DNA from: Ephydatia muelleri
Lineage: Eukaryota > Porifera > Demospongiae > Spongillida > Spongillidae
Length of the DNA: 64,000 bases
Direction of reading: 5' to 3'
Assembly: GCA_013339895.1 (NCBI GenBank)
Contig: JABACO010000018.1
Span: 1,801,850 to 1,865,849 of the forward strand
The notes beneath the pieces are model-generated. The model had not been told where the DNA came from and searched no databases. It saw nothing but the letters and a program-made list of their open reading frames with translations. The position numbers and the translations under genes were made by a program. How positions within the stretch are numbered: the stretch's first letter is position 1; every line of letters starts with the position of its first letter. This document shows, piece after piece, positions 38,614 to 52,900 of the stretch.

Positions 38614-41600
38614 TCACAGCAGTAGAGACATTTGTGTGCCCTCTGACTGTGAGGGTGTGTGCCCTTCCTCAAACAGATTCGGAGGTGAGTTGTCACGGTC
38701 ATTGCTCAGCAGGGTCGCGGTGTCAGAGTCGGTCTGGGCACCAGAGGCACGCCTACTACTCCGCCCCCTTCCTCTGGACGCTCTGATGAGCCTCCTGTTA
38801 ACGGTGTTGATCCTTGACTCGATCACCTCTGCCTCTTCCGGCGAAACACTGTCGTTGGGGTGTCTGGTGAGGGGGGATGGGGAGGTGGGGGTGGGGGTGG
38901 GGGTGGTAGAGGGCACTTGTGCCGTATCAGTGGTCCTGCTAAAGTGAATGAACACAGGTTACATTAAACAACATGTCAGTGATATGTTCACACAATAGTC
39001 AAGGTTTTATTCATGGACAAAAAAAGTTAATAAAATCAGAGCTATGGTATAATTATGTATATGGACAAATGAAATTACAGCTAGATATCAATGCATACAT
39101 AAATTTAACTCAACAGTTACAGTTAGTTATCGTGAGTTAACACAATTAAACAATCACCATTAGTTGTCACAATTAAAGCTAACACAACTTCACAATAAGA
39201 GTTAAGGTTACATTCAAGCCAGCACTCAGAGGACTGTTGTTGTTAATATACTACATGTAGGTCAAAACTGTAATCTCAATCTTACATTTGTTCCCTCCCA
39301 ATGGAACGACCCCTTGGCATCAAATCCTTCAAAGGATCACCCTGGGCTTACACCATGAAGCATAGCAAAGGTCCCCTCTACCCCTATGAGATGAGCTTTT
39401 TCTCCCCCCCTCCTCTCCCCCCCCCCTCCCCCTCTCCCCCCCCCCAAAAAACCACAATAGTTTTTACCTTGTGCCATTCCGCGGCGGGAGGGAAGGAGGG
39501 TTGCCATCGGCGGCAGAACTGAGTACCTCCAGCTCTTGGCTTTGGTTGTAGGTGGGCGGTCTCTGCTGCTGCATGGAGATGATGAACTCCGTGGTGGTGA
39601 TGGGGGTGAGGTCTCCCTCACTGATGTAGTCCAGGTAGTCAAAGGGGGAGGTGGTGGAGCGCAGGTTGACCAGATGGCTGTTGAACATCCGGCGAGCTCT
39701 GATCCAGCACGTGATGATGATGATGATGGCCAGGACGCCCAGAAGGAACACACCCACCACCGTGTAGATGAGCGGGTTGAGGTCTTAGTAATAGGGTTGG
39801 GGAGTTGTCATGGTAACAGTGTGCAGAAAAGAACAACAAAAGTTCATGTATACAGGGTGTCCCACAATCAATGCTTTAAAATCCAGCTTGCTAAGTAACT
39901 ATGATCACTTTAAAAAAATTAATATATTTTCTTTACAATTAAAAATTAATGTTAATTAATTCACCACAACTTTTTTTTCGTTGACATATATAATCCAGGG
40001 TGCAGACATACTTTGCACCTGGATCATGAAGGTCACAATCACATTGTGTGGTGTATTGTTATGCATGGTAATCTGGTAACCCTGACCCCCCCCCCCCCCC
40101 CCCCAAGGCCATGATTACTGTACAAATGTATTACATTTCAGTTAGTTAATTCATTGAATAAATGCATTATTCATTCAGGTGGTTAATTTAAAACAAATGA
40201 AAATATGCTAGTGCCTGAAAATCAAATCTTTGGACCATTAATAGTGGCAACAGAGTGAGTAATTATTTTAGCCAAGTAACCACTGTTAACAAATATCATT
40301 ACTTGGTTGTCACTTATTTATGCAATATAACTATTTGTGGTGAATGCAATGTTTGTGCTATCAGGCATTTGTCCCTGGGCTTTAACACAGGGAGTAATTT
40401 CAGACACTAGAATGGTATCACTTTGCTACACAAAGTATCAAATGTCTTTCGGGTGAAAGAGGGTGTGCTACACTAGACAGCAGATGCCAGATGCTAAGCT
40501 GTAGAGCCAGACACCTCATAGGGGCTGCAAATATAACTACTGCTTCATTGCTTATACACACCAGTAAGCGTACGTATTGGTGTGGATGAGTGCTGGAGTA
40601 TGTGTGTGTGAGTGTGTGTGAGCGTGACATACGATCTATGTACCAAATGTTGAATTACGTGTGTGTGCGCATGTGTGCATATGTGTATTGTGTGTGTGCA
40701 TGTTGTGTGTGTGTGTGTGTGTGTTGTGTTGTGTTCTTTACCGGTCAATCCTTCAGAACCTACATAGGACAAAAGCAATATCCCAATCAGCAACCAGCGG
40801 AAATATCCACACAACAACAAACAGAAAAGAAAACCCCCTCTGCTCCCATGGTAACCAAACATTTATCCCTCTGCCCAACATGGCTAAAGGCTGTGACACA
40901 TACCAGGGAAGGAGGGGAGTGGGTATGTGGGGTGGGGTGGGGTGTGTGAGAGGGCTCACCTTGGATAGTAGGAGCAGTAGTGCGAGCCGAGGTGGACGAG
41001 TATCTCGTGGTACCCGCAGCAGTGGGCTTCGTGGTGATGGTGATGGTGGTTGTTGGGCGAGTGGTAGTGGAAGTGGTGGGTGGGGTCGTAGTGGGCGGGC
41101 AGGTCACGGTGGTGGCCCTAGTTGACGAGCTGGGGACTGTACTTGGGGCAGCAGTGGACGAACCGTCCCACACAGTTCAACATTTGCTGGGTACACTGGA
41201 AATCGCAACACAAAAACAGGGGAAAGAAATGATGCCACATCACATGTCACACACTCATCGCCATCAATGCCGTAACAAATTAATTGGCAAGTGTGTCGGC
41301 GTGTGGTGATGTGTGCACTAGTGAGTGAGTTGTGCTTTGCAGCAAGGCATATCCTACACACGAAGCACTAGTGAGTGAGTTGTGCTTTGCAGCAAGGCAT
41401 ATCCTACACACGAAGCATTAGTGAGTGAGTTGTGCTTTGCAGCAAGGCATATCCTACACACGAAGCACTAGTGAGTGAGTTGTGCTTTGCAGCAAGGCAT
41501 ATCCTACACACGAAGCATTAGTGAGTGAGTTGTGCTTTGCAGCAAGGCATATCCTACACACGAAGCATTAGCAAGGGAAAACCAACTTCCTTGTTTGTTT

Positions 41601-42502
41601 GCTTGTTTTTGTCCTGCTAATGTAAGATAAATCTCACTAGGAAGCACGACTCACTAATGCTCCCATCACAACTGCACACTGGCACACCTGAATTGCGTAG
41701 AATGATGTCATAAGATCATCTCACACATCCCACTGGTAACTGGTCGTGGTAGTTACCAGTTGGGTAGGCTACGACATAATTATACTTTATTTGGGTGTGT
41801 GGGCTGTCAAAGCCACCTTTGTAGTGTGCCATCTGCTGTCATGGCAACAGACAAGGATCAGCAGAGCGGCAGGGAAGCCCTATTTCTTTCTAGGTGCCTA
41901 TGGACATTTTAAAGCAGCTTGAGGATGGGAACAGAACAGAAGTCCACAGCTTGCTTCAAAAAAAGAAAAACTAAAGTTTAAAAATGCACTATTAAATACA
42001 GGGGATGAGGTGATGGAACTGGATGGGGAAGAGATGATGGTGATGGAGCTGGATGGGGAAGAGGTTATGAAGATGGACCAACTGCCACTGTGTTAATTGA
42101 CCTTTTGATGACCATTATATTAAAAAATTAAGGAATGTCTCCCTGACATGGACAACCAGTAGGTTATGCACTCCACTAGGACCCAAGCCCATTCCCCACC
42201 AGGTTTGTAAGCTTGGTTGGAGAAGTGTACTAAGAAGAAATGTGCCCCAATGCGCTGATTGTGCAAGCACACTTCCACACCACACCCTCAGCAGGGTTTC
42301 AAGGGTGACTAAACATTGGTTTAGGGAGGAAAAAAGTACGAGGGGAGAGAAGGGTGTGTGTGGGGTGTGTGGTTTATAGCAGGAATTAATGTAAAACAGA
42401 AAGGCAACTAGCCTTAGATAAACTGAAGGATCTTGAAACAAATACTCATGACATAGGAAGGATGCAAGCATTCCCCAGATTCCTTGTCCGTTGAACATGC
42501 AT

Positions 42503-42562
<60 letters not shown>

Positions 42563-43079
42563 CACACACACACACACACACATCACACACACACACACAC
42601 ATCACACACACACACACACACACCACACTCACACACACACATCACACACACACACATCACACACACACACACACATCACACACACACACACACACATCAC
42701 ACAACGGCCCCAACCTATATACTCTTACCTGCACTGTCGGTGAATAGGATGGTCACGTATGAAGACACAGACGGAGTTGTGTACTGACAGCTGTAGTAGC
42801 GGGTAGTACCCGAGGCTACACCGGAGATGGTAGAGTTACTACGGAGCTTTCCCGATGACCAAGGCGGTGTTGGCGATGACGTCGTTATCCCAACACAGCC
42901 AGCAGCGACCTGGTAGCACAGCTGCGGAGGGAAGGGCTGGAAAACCGGCTGGTCTGCGACTAAATACTCGCACTGGAAGAGCAGTGTGGCGCCAGGGCGA
43001 CAGGAGATGGCGGTGCCGCTGTTGTACAGAACGCTGTCAACGTACACACTCAGTCTAGACTGCGCCTGCACTTCTGTGT

Positions 43080-43110
<31 letters not shown>

Positions 43111-43380
43111 ACGTGTGTGTGTACGCGTGTGTGTGTGTGCGTACGTGTGTGTGTGTACGTGTGTGTGTGTGTACGTGTGTGTGTGTACGTGTGTGTGTGT
43201 TCGTGTGTGTGTGTACGTGTGTGTGTGTACGTGTGTGTGTAAGTGTGTGTGTGTGTACATGTGTGTGCATGTGTTATGCGTGTGGAAAACGAAATAAGCA
43301 ATCAAGCGTGCCATAACTTCCCCTCCAAAGGAGCGTTACCTGAGATGGGTGCGAGGCAGAACAGGGTCCATAACACTATC
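38614..43380 (-). CDS. Ig-like/mucin type I receptor, copy A (probably frameshifted)
   Basis: Exons: hydrophobic signal-like exon beginning at 43340 (IVLWTLFCLAPIS; no in-frame ATG found, so the 5' end is unsettled), Ig-like exon 42729-43073, Ser/Thr-rich exon 40960-41195, membrane exon 39468-39783, tail exon 38614-38938. The Ig-like exon has the pattern LLFQCEYL...[10 protein letters not shown]. The third exon is a mucin-like stalk ([21 protein letters not shown]). The membrane exon has LIYTVVGVFLLGVLAIIIIITCWIRARR followed by a cytoplasmic tail with PPTY, a WW-domain ligand motif. Compared with copy B, the stalk exon has two extra bases near 41164-41185, so the frame from the Ig exon meets a stop after 24 codons. 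It is therefore either a recent pseudogene or an assembly error. Ligand and function are unknown. Confidence 0.65.
41311..41571. repeat. 50-bp tandem repeat
   Basis: Five nearly perfect copies of a 50-bp unit with core TGAGTTGTGCTTTGCAGCAA in the intron of receptor copy A, next to the stalk exon. Each unit contains a TTTGCAG that could act as a decoy splice acceptor on the plus strand. Confidence 0.95.
42503..42706. repeat. (CA)n tract with TCACACA punctuation
   Basis: 200 bp of CA repeats regularly broken by CATCACA; 22 bp from the Ig-like exon of receptor copy A. Confidence 0.95.
43078..43272. repeat. (TG)n tract with TACG punctuation, intron 1 of receptor A
   Basis: TG repeats with regular GTACGTG interruptions between the signal-like and Ig-like exons. 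The equivalent intron of receptor B carries the same kind of repeat (46897-46950 and 53510-53671), now split by the large transposon. Confidence 0.95.
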
Positions 43381-44425
43381 GGGTGAGAGATACGTAATGA
43401 AAACACCACAGCACGCGAACGCGTCTCTTGCCGGCCACGCCACTAATAACCTCCCCTCCTCAGCTCTCCCCTCCACTCCCCACCACCACTCGCAACACGC
43501 TATGGCTGTTAAGACTTAAGTGGGCCGCACTTTGAGTGCCCTTCTCGCTCTCTTAATTGCCAACGTTACCTGGCCATGTGACGTGAGCCGGACGGGGCAT
43601 TTTCGCTTTCACAACTGCCGTCGGCTGAGTCCGATGGTCAAACTTTATTTGTGTCACAAGCCCTAGCTCGACTAAGCAAAGACTTCGTCACGCGTTCCCA
43701 TCTAAGGCCATGGAACCCGGCCCGTACCCGGTCCCAAAATGTTTATAGACGCTATTCATCGAGTGACGTTTCACCACCTGTAGCGCCTTGTCATTTTCTG
43801 CCATTGTGCGAAATTGTTAGCTACATTGATTTGCCATACTATAGAGAAGAATACAATAGCTTTTTATATTCACACCCTACTGAAAAAATAATAATAATAA
43901 TAAATAAAAAATTGTAGCCTGTATGCCCCCTAAGACTAAGACCATAACAATCCTGGATATGTTGGAGGGGCAGCCGTTTATCTTACATAGAAAGTACCTT
44001 TTGTATTGAACAATGAGTTGCGATGTTAAGTGCGTACAATGGCTTTAAAAATAAAAAATGAAAATGCACACCAAAACATGTATTTAGTTTCATGTTCCAG
44101 TACTCCTCCTCCAGGGAAAAGTTTCATAGTCCTAGAAGAAAAAAAAAGTGTCTATACAGTGCTTGGTTTCATGATGCATGCACCAAATCTGGCAGACATG
44201 CCATATATGGTCATAAAGTACATGCAACCGATTCTAATCTATGATGCAACAAACTCCAGTCATGGCACTAACTGCACTAATAGCAAATACTTCCATGCTC
44301 TGGGGAGTATCCCTTACCACTGTTTCCTAGAAAACGGTCGTCAGGTTCCATTAACCAATTTATGTGCCATTAATAAATTATATTTGTAATAAAACAATTT
44401 CCTATAGCCTCCTTTATAGCACACC
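43381..44425. other. Spacer between receptor copies
   Basis: Presumed upstream region of copy A and 3' flank of copy B. Frames of 88-119 codons on the plus strand (43651-43917, 44030-44389) show no recognisable domain. Confidence 0.4.
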
Positions 44426-46896
44426 TTATTTCTGCACACTCTTGGAACCCTGCTCCTCAATGTCTTCTGGACTTGCAACTGAGAGGAAGCTATTATTGGT
44501 CAGCCATGTGTAAGAGACACCTCTGGTGTTCCTCCTCCACCTCCTCTTCCTCCAGAACCACCATGTGAGAGCGATGGTGAGGGTAACCATGACGCCAAAT
44601 AGACACACCCCCATGATTGTATATATGATATTGTCTAAGTGCAGGGGTGGAAGAAAAAGAGCATTCATGAGATGCGATAGGGACGGAAAATGACAGAGGG
44701 TATGTAGACGGTTTTTTGTTGTTGCTGAGAACAATACTGATACAGGCGCATGTACAGTAGTGGATCTTGGGGGTTGGGGTGTGGTTTAAAGGTTTAACCC
44801 CACCCCTCACCCCTTTCTTTCATATTCATGTCAGATAAATTATACAACTGTGATTGAGGTAAATTATTCATTTAACTCCCCCAACCCTGCTTTGCAAATC
44901 CACTGGTGCATGTATATAAATCTTTTCATTGGAGGTTGGTGTGGGAGGGAACAGGATGAGAAGTGTGTGTTGTTCAGAGTGCCTCAATCATGTGATGTAA
45001 ACAAAAAAAAAACCTACCAATTAGCTAAAATACAATAAAAACTAATAATGAATGTAATGGGTTTGCACTCTAGCTCTCATCACACATGCACAGCCCTTTC
45101 GTGTTCTGGACTTTGTGTGACACTGGGAATGTGCACTTAAATGGGACCTTTTTAATGATCATGTTTCATTCAGTGATAGGATTACTTGCAGCACTTCATC
45201 CCATGCAGAATGTGTTATCCTCTAAAACTGGGTGTTACTTATTGACAAAATCTTCCCCAGCTGATAAAGCTTGCCATTGCAGTGTTCAGTATCAGTTCCA
45301 CATGCTTCGTGTTGGCTTTCAAGACACCCGGACTTTCCATCTCGAACCAGATGGTTAGCTTTGGACACATCTCATCATTCTTGCTGTGCACTCCGCTCCC
45401 TGGATCCTCTAGGACAACGCTATAGGCAGAGCCATTCCATCAAGCTCCCTTGCCTGTGCAGGAAGATTTGTAGGTGCCAGTCTCAGCATATACCTTTCCC
45501 AATCATAACCAGCAGATATTCTAGTCCAGGAATGGATGAAGCCACCTTTGACATCACCCTTGTCTCCCCACTCCATCCAAATGCAGCGAGAGCATTACGA
45601 GATGTGCACAGCCTTAGAGGCAGGTGAGCTGAGGAAACACACCACCGATGACACCAAGTGAGCTGAGTTGGGTGGGCTGCATTTTTCTTGCAGTGGAATC
45701 TTATGGAGCATGGGGCAGGGAGGCTCAGTGATGCCTTTTCTCATCTGGCTCAAGGCTGGGCAATTCACAGGTCCAGTTCAAGCCACTATACCCTAGGAGA
45801 ATGAACCTTTCACTGGTGGCTAGAGCCATCCTGTCGAGTATAGAACCTCAGTGTGTATGTCTGTATGAATGTGCATCATTAACATTAATTAGAGGTAGAT
45901 CTACTCGGATCAAGATTAAATGACCACCTATATTCAAGTCATTGGTATTAATAATGACGCACATCTATTTGTCCATTTCCTTGATTGTGGCAGAAAAGTG
46001 CAGTGCATGCTACAAAATTACCAGTGGCACATTCTCACCATCAACCCCCCTCCCCCCTCCCAAATCCAATAGCTCAGCTCTACTACTGAGGCTCAACATG
46101 CAACCATACCAACAACCACATGGCCACCACTCCCTGGCACAAACCACATGGCCACCACTCCCTGGCACAAACCTTCTGAGTTGTCTGCACTGACTGCTGG
46201 TCTGGAGCTGTTTGAGTGGGAGGAGGTGGGGACTGTGGAGGGAGTCACGTTGGTTGATCTTGCAGTGGGCTTCGTGGTGATGGTGATGGTGGTTGTGGGG
46301 CGAGTGGTTGTGGAAGTGGTGGGTGGGGTAGTAGTGGGCGGGGCAGTCACGGTGGTGGCCCTAGTTGACGAGCTGGGGACTGTACTTGGGGCAGCAGTGG
46401 ACGAACCGTCCACACAGTTCACGTTTGCTGGGTACACTGGAAATTGCAGGACACCTCAACGTCTGGACACCAACAAAGTACACCAAAAATGTGCTGCACT
46501 TAACACACTGACACGTGCGCATATGCCTACCGTATATACTCTTACCTGCACTGTCGGTGAATAGGATGGTCACGTATGAAGACACAGACGGAGTTGTATA
46601 CTGACAGCTGTAGTAGCGGGTCGTACCCGAGGCTACACCGGAGATGGTAGAGTTACTACGGAGCTTTCCCGATGACCAAGGCGGTGTTGGCGATGACGTC
46701 GTTATCCCAACACAGCCAGCAGCGACCTGGTAGCACAGCTGCGGAGGGAAGGGCTGGAAAACCGGCTGGTCTGCGACTAAATACTCGCACTGGAAGAGCA
46801 GTGTGGCGCCAGGGCGACAGGAGATGGCGGTGCCGCTGTTGTACAGAACGCTGTCAACGTACACACTCAGTCTAGACTGCGCCTGCACTTCTGTGT

Positions 46897-46953
<57 letters not shown>

Positions 46954-49900
46954 TCTCGTCCCCAGACCCAGATTCCCAACAGCTGCGGGTGGATTACATC
47001 ACCGCTACGTGGAAAGTGGGTCTGGGAAATAAGAACGACGCACTTGTTCCGAACGTCCCTCAATGTTTATGTCCAAAAATAGTACGGCAATCTAAATTTA
47101 GAACTAATCTCGCACAATTAGTCCGCAATAAGCGCTATCATTTCCGCATGATATTACTACGCGTGTTATGTATCGTTGCAAGATATGCTTGTCGCCCGTG
47201 CTGCTTCGGAAGAAGAGAAAGAGACTGGATGTGCTCTCCTCTTCCTTAGTCAGGCAGGGTATTGCAGAACTAGCTTGTAAGCAAGGCAAAAGCTCTGATG
47301 AAGTGAAAGAGTTCTCGGAAGGTTACGCCTGCATTAGCTGTTTTCGAGCAGTCAGCAGATATGTAATGCTAAAAGAAGTAGAATCTCAGCTTGTGAACAA
47401 GCTTTCTGCATCGCGGCCTGTGGAAATGGATGGGTCTATACAGGCGAAGTGTTGTATGGCAGGTACAAAGAGATCGCATGCTTCAGCTGGTTCCGTGGAA
47501 AGAACAATGAAGGTAAATCTCCACCACCTCTGTAGACATACTTTGTATATCCTCTGGGTATGCGTTTACATGTACATGTATAGGTTGTTGTGACCAACCA
47601 CGGTTACGAAAAGAGGTACACACTCTCACCTTCCAAGCAAGGGCTTGGTCTGTCCCTAGGACGCAAATCCTGGAAGGCTTTTGCAACAAATGCATTTCAA
47701 ACGGCCGGTGTTTTGAGGCAGCACTTGTTTAAAAGGATGCTGATTGAATTGAGAGTCGAATTTCTGCGTCTTTCATCTGATTCTACCCTCCTGACAACAG
47801 ATTGTGAGAATTTAAAACAGTTTGATTGGGATAAACTGTATGCCACAATACAATCTAAAGCACCACTTCTCCATGGAGTCCTGGAGACCTGTATTCCACA
47901 GCACAGCAGAATGAAGAAGTGTGTCGTTGTTATGTGCACAGTCATGCTAATAAAAACTCATCGACGACATACTGTTGTGCAAGCCATGGTCTCAATTATT
48001 TTGCATTCAGGCCATACTGCTAAACAAGTGAGTTATAATGGCTATTTGTTATACAATTATGTCCTAAAAATTCAGGTTTACTGTCGGCTTCAAAAACTTG
48101 GAATATGCCTCAGCAGTGTGGCTACATGGTCATTGATTGACAAACTAGGTAGAAATCACGATGAGATAGTTAAAAGCTGGAGTCACGCATTGGAGAAAAC
48201 TATACCAACTGATCATGTAAGTCTTTTTTTTCCATGTTGTAAATAATTATGATCTATTTCATTAAGGGCTGTGCTACTGTAATCCAGCAAACAAATACCC
48301 AGTGCTCATCAGACACTTCTCAAACATCACACAACAGCAGCATGTTGTCAGTGTTTGGGTCTCCTATGGCATTACCAGTCATAACTGCACACTCCTGTGA
48401 TGAATCATCAATTTATCAGTCACCTAGTAGTCGAGATGATTCACCGTTTGGTGCTATTTTGGGTAACAAACCTCCAGGTAGTGTATCAAACTGGTACCTA
48501 TAAAAATGTAATTATATAGGGGGTGCTACACCTGATGATACACTGTCAGCATCATCATCACCAGTGTATGGTACGTACTATGCAATGAACATTTCCAAAT
48601 TGTTACATGCATATCAAATGTGTATGCAGGCCTCTGGGCTGAAAGCACATCGATGCTTGAACAACCTCCAGTCGAGTGTTCTACACCTTGTCAAGATGGT
48701 TTTGCCGGTCATGTTGATCAATCAATTCTATTGTCACCATGTGCTCGGCCACGTATATCCAACTTTAGTGGGACACCAGATGCAGTCACGATTTATGGTA
48801 TGTCAGTCATAGCTGCTCAGGTGTAATATATATTCTCTTGCAGATCAATCTGATGAATCAGACATCTACCAGTCGCCAAATAGTGCAGAAATTTCGCCTC
48901 TCAGTGCAATGCTAGACAACACAATGCAAGGTAGTATACATATAGCATGTAACAATGGTACATAATTACATAGGTGCAGCTGTTACATTTTCAGATACAC
49001 TGTCAGCATCATCATCACCAGTGTATGGTACGTACTTTGCAACGAACCTCTCCATATTGTTACATGCATAATCAAATGTGTATGCAGACCTCTTGGCTGA
49101 AAGCTCATCGATGCTTGAACCTCCAGTCGAATGTTCTACACCTTGTCACGATGGTTTTGATGGTCATGTTGATTCATCAATTCTATTGTCACCATGCGCT
49201 CCACCATGTATATCCAACTGTATAGGGACACCAGATGTGGCCATGGTTTCTGGTACGTGGGCAGTAGCTGCAGGGGGGGGGGGGGGGGACCTGTGTTCGG
49301 GGGCACCCTGGAATAGTGGGTTTTCCACCCACGTCCCCTTTCTCCACCTTCCTCACATCCTCTCCCATGTATCCCACAGGGGACGCCGGGGCAGGGGCAG
49401 GGGAGTGTTTGGGAGCCCAGATCATGTGTAATATTACTGCAACTTCTATCTATGCACCTGTAGACCACAACACTAATGGAAACATGTTTGTTACTGAGTC
49501 CGTCTTGTCACCACATTTATCAGGTAAGTGTCTGAGCATTTCTTTCACTACTTGTAGCATGCATGTTACCTTATTTTACTACATCCATTTATAGATAATG
49601 AGGTTTCATCTGAAGGAACCATGTCTATTCCACCACCTAGTGATCGTGATGACACAGCTCCAACTGATTTGGAAGAGTGGTGTGGGTTTCGTTTGGTGGG
49701 AGATAATATTGATAAAACAATAGGACCAAGAGATATGAGGCTCAATAATCAGTCAAAGTCACTTCACTATTTCCATGTTTATGCAGTGAAGGACAGAGTG
49801 GATGTGCGCCATCTTTCACCAAGTGTCACAATGCTTAGCCCTGGTGATATGGATGTTACTAAGTTTCTTCCGTCTGATGAAGATAATGAGACCCTACTAG

Positions 49901-52900
49901 CTAATTACAAAGTATTGATGGCAAGGGTGATAACTAAACATGTACCAGGTCTTGCGCACCTATCACCTTTGATTCCGAACATCCGTCATGCTCATTCTGA
50001 TTCAATGTCTAAGAAGTCAGAAGTTGTATGTTTAGCACACTGATATGTACATGATGTATGGTTTATACAGTGTAATTTGGTTTCATAGGTACCCCTTGGA
50101 GTTTTGCTGAAGAATGAGAATAAATTAGATGAGATGGTGGAAATAATGGATGAGCTGCAAAAATACATTCCCAGCAAAACAACAGTCCAGGTCTTTGATG
50201 ATGGCAATGGTGATGTTGAAAGAATGGAAATCCATCATTTGAGTCCTATTGTACTTGGTGGTGACCAACTGACAACAGCTCGTGCAATAGGAAGTCAGCG
50301 TATGAGAAAGAACTCACATGAAACTACACGCCGTCTGGTAGGGTTCATCCCAGTTACTGAAGACTGGCATACCAAAGTGTGCTTCATGAAGGCAAGTGAT
50401 GATGTCAGCTGTCTTGTGCATGCCATACTTTTAAACACATGATGTGTTAAAATATTGTCACCTGAGGAAACTATCTCACCTTTATTAGGTTGTGTGGACT
50501 TGCCTGTACAAGACAACATCAGGCTTGGATGTAGGGACTTTAAACCAGCTAAGAAATGTAATAAACAGAAGGAACGTTAGCAAAGATCCCAGCAGTAATG
50601 TTAATGCTAGTGAAGACTTTTTGGAGGCTGTTACATCAGCACATATTGTGGCAGCAGCAATGGAAGTTTTAGGAGTCACAAAACTGGCAGAACTTCAAGA
50701 TTCTGTCAAACAATGTTCCACACATGGTGACCAGCTGTCAGCTATCCAAGCCATTACAAATACAATCTGCAGTGAGTTTGTAAAAGTTGGAATTCATGAG
50801 CCACCAGCAAGAAGAAAAGAACTGAATGATCACATACAGCAGTACGCTATGGAGACAATATCGATGGGGTTATTATTTTCAGAATTTAAGGACGCCATCA
50901 AAGAAGGTGATGGAGAACGTGTACTGAGATGCTGGAAGTACTTCATGCTTCTGTTTCGTGGTTCAAGGCACTCAAATTATTGCATAGAAGCTTTGCGCCT
51001 ACTTGCACTCTATTATTATATTCTGCCACCACGGTATGCTGCTCAAATGCTATGGGGAAGATTTATAAATACACATGGCCAGGAAGGGTGCAATGTATCA
51101 GCAGACATTCACATGGAGCATCTAAACCGGCTTTGCAAGGAGTCCATATCACACCTGGGTGCCAATAAGACGCCGCATGCTATTGAAAGAGTAAGCAGAG
51201 CACTTGGACCCCTTTCTCTGATACTGAATAATTATGATCGTATGACCAATACAAGAGCCTCACTGTCTCACACGAAACGCTCTGAAGAAGAAGATTTGAT
51301 AACGCTTATTAACGAACTAGTTCAATGCAAGGCATTTACCAAACAAACAGGGAGAAAACACTATGCCTTTCCATCAATAAAATGCAACCATATAGTTAGT
51401 TCAATAAATATGCTCACCTTCAAGTCATGGATGGAAAAACAGATCTCTAAATTTACAAAGAACAATTATCTGTGTGTATAGCAACTTTTTTTTATCACTC
51501 ATGTACAATTCTTTATAGGTTGCTCCTGATCTCAATTCCCATGGTATAGTGGAATAGGCAGCCCTGAATGATATAGCTCATGGAGCCCCAGCGTCTACAT
51601 ACTCTATGCATAAGCAGCTGCAGCTGGTTGCACCAATGATCTACAGATGCCCCAGTAACTATATACATAACGCAGTGGCATCTGTATAGATTGTCTATAG
51701 ATAAGGCACAAGGCAAACTACATGACTTTACATACCGCTTAGCAGTCAGCAGCTGACCTGTAGTTGCATGACAACATTGTATCCATCCATAATATACATA
51801 TTTATTATTATATATAATATATACAGTTGAAAATGTTTTATTTTAAGCAGATGGGGAAACTATTACACTTACAATCAATACACATACAAGACTTAGCACA
51901 AACATCACAACATGAACAACCCGAGACATCAGTAACATTAGAGTCAAAATAAGAGCACAATAAAGCCCTTCTACAACTCTTCCCCTGAATGCAATATTCC
52001 ACCATGTCCTTCGAAATGTTTTTTTTTTTCAGATCTGAACTCTTCATATATAATACTGCACTTGACTGCTGACCATTGCGTCCTGCCCTCCCACACTCCT
52101 GCATGTAACTTTCTACGTCAGAAGCAGGCCCCCAGTGAATAATTTGAGTCACATCCACACAGTCGAGGCCCATTCCGAAGGCAATGGTACAAATTAGTAC
52201 TCGTAAAGGGGCTTTGGAGCAGGAGAATGACTTTATTATGCTTTCTTGTACTTCCTTCTGTGTCACACTTGAATACATGTCGACCAACCTGAACCTTGCT
52301 CGATTGGGAGCTCCTACTGGCTCAGTACACTCATGGCCTAATGAGCAATGAAAATAGTCATATAAGTCAGCACAATGTTCATATTTCCTACAGAAAATCA
52401 TGAACCTTTGCATTGCCGATCTTTCTACCCTCAACTTGTCAATTACTGTGCCAAAGGTATCCTCTATAGTCCCTCGCTCTTTCACACAAAATGATAGGTT
52501 GGCTTTATCTGGAGATGTGGCAGTTACGGCAGGATCCTTCATGCCTAAGATGCGAATTATTTTGCTTCTCGTGCTCACAGTAGCTGTAGCAGTTAAAGCT
52601 AAGAGATTAACATGCTGTGGTATTAGGCTTCTGATTTCACCAAGTTTGCCAAACTCACGTCGAAAACATTCACCCCTAAATGTATGGATTTACAGCCACA
52701 GTATAGTACAACATAGAATACGTATTAACAAACACTTACCATTTTGTTACACAATGTGCTTCGTCGACCACAAAAGCAACAAGATGTACGACATAAACAG
52801 GTAGGCGAACCATTTGCCTCCAAAGCGGGTTTGTGAGAAGTAGCTCCGGGCCAATGAAAACTATATGAAACTCTCCATTCATCACTCTGACTTGCAAATC

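Noticed and set aside
40545..40862. Hydrophobic minus-strand frame in receptor A intron (LLIGILLLSYVG)
   Set aside because: No splice sites fit it into the receptor phases, and the flanking exons join in phase without it.
43651..44389. Plus-strand frames between the two receptors
   Set aside because: No domain, no splice support and AT-rich composition like spacer.
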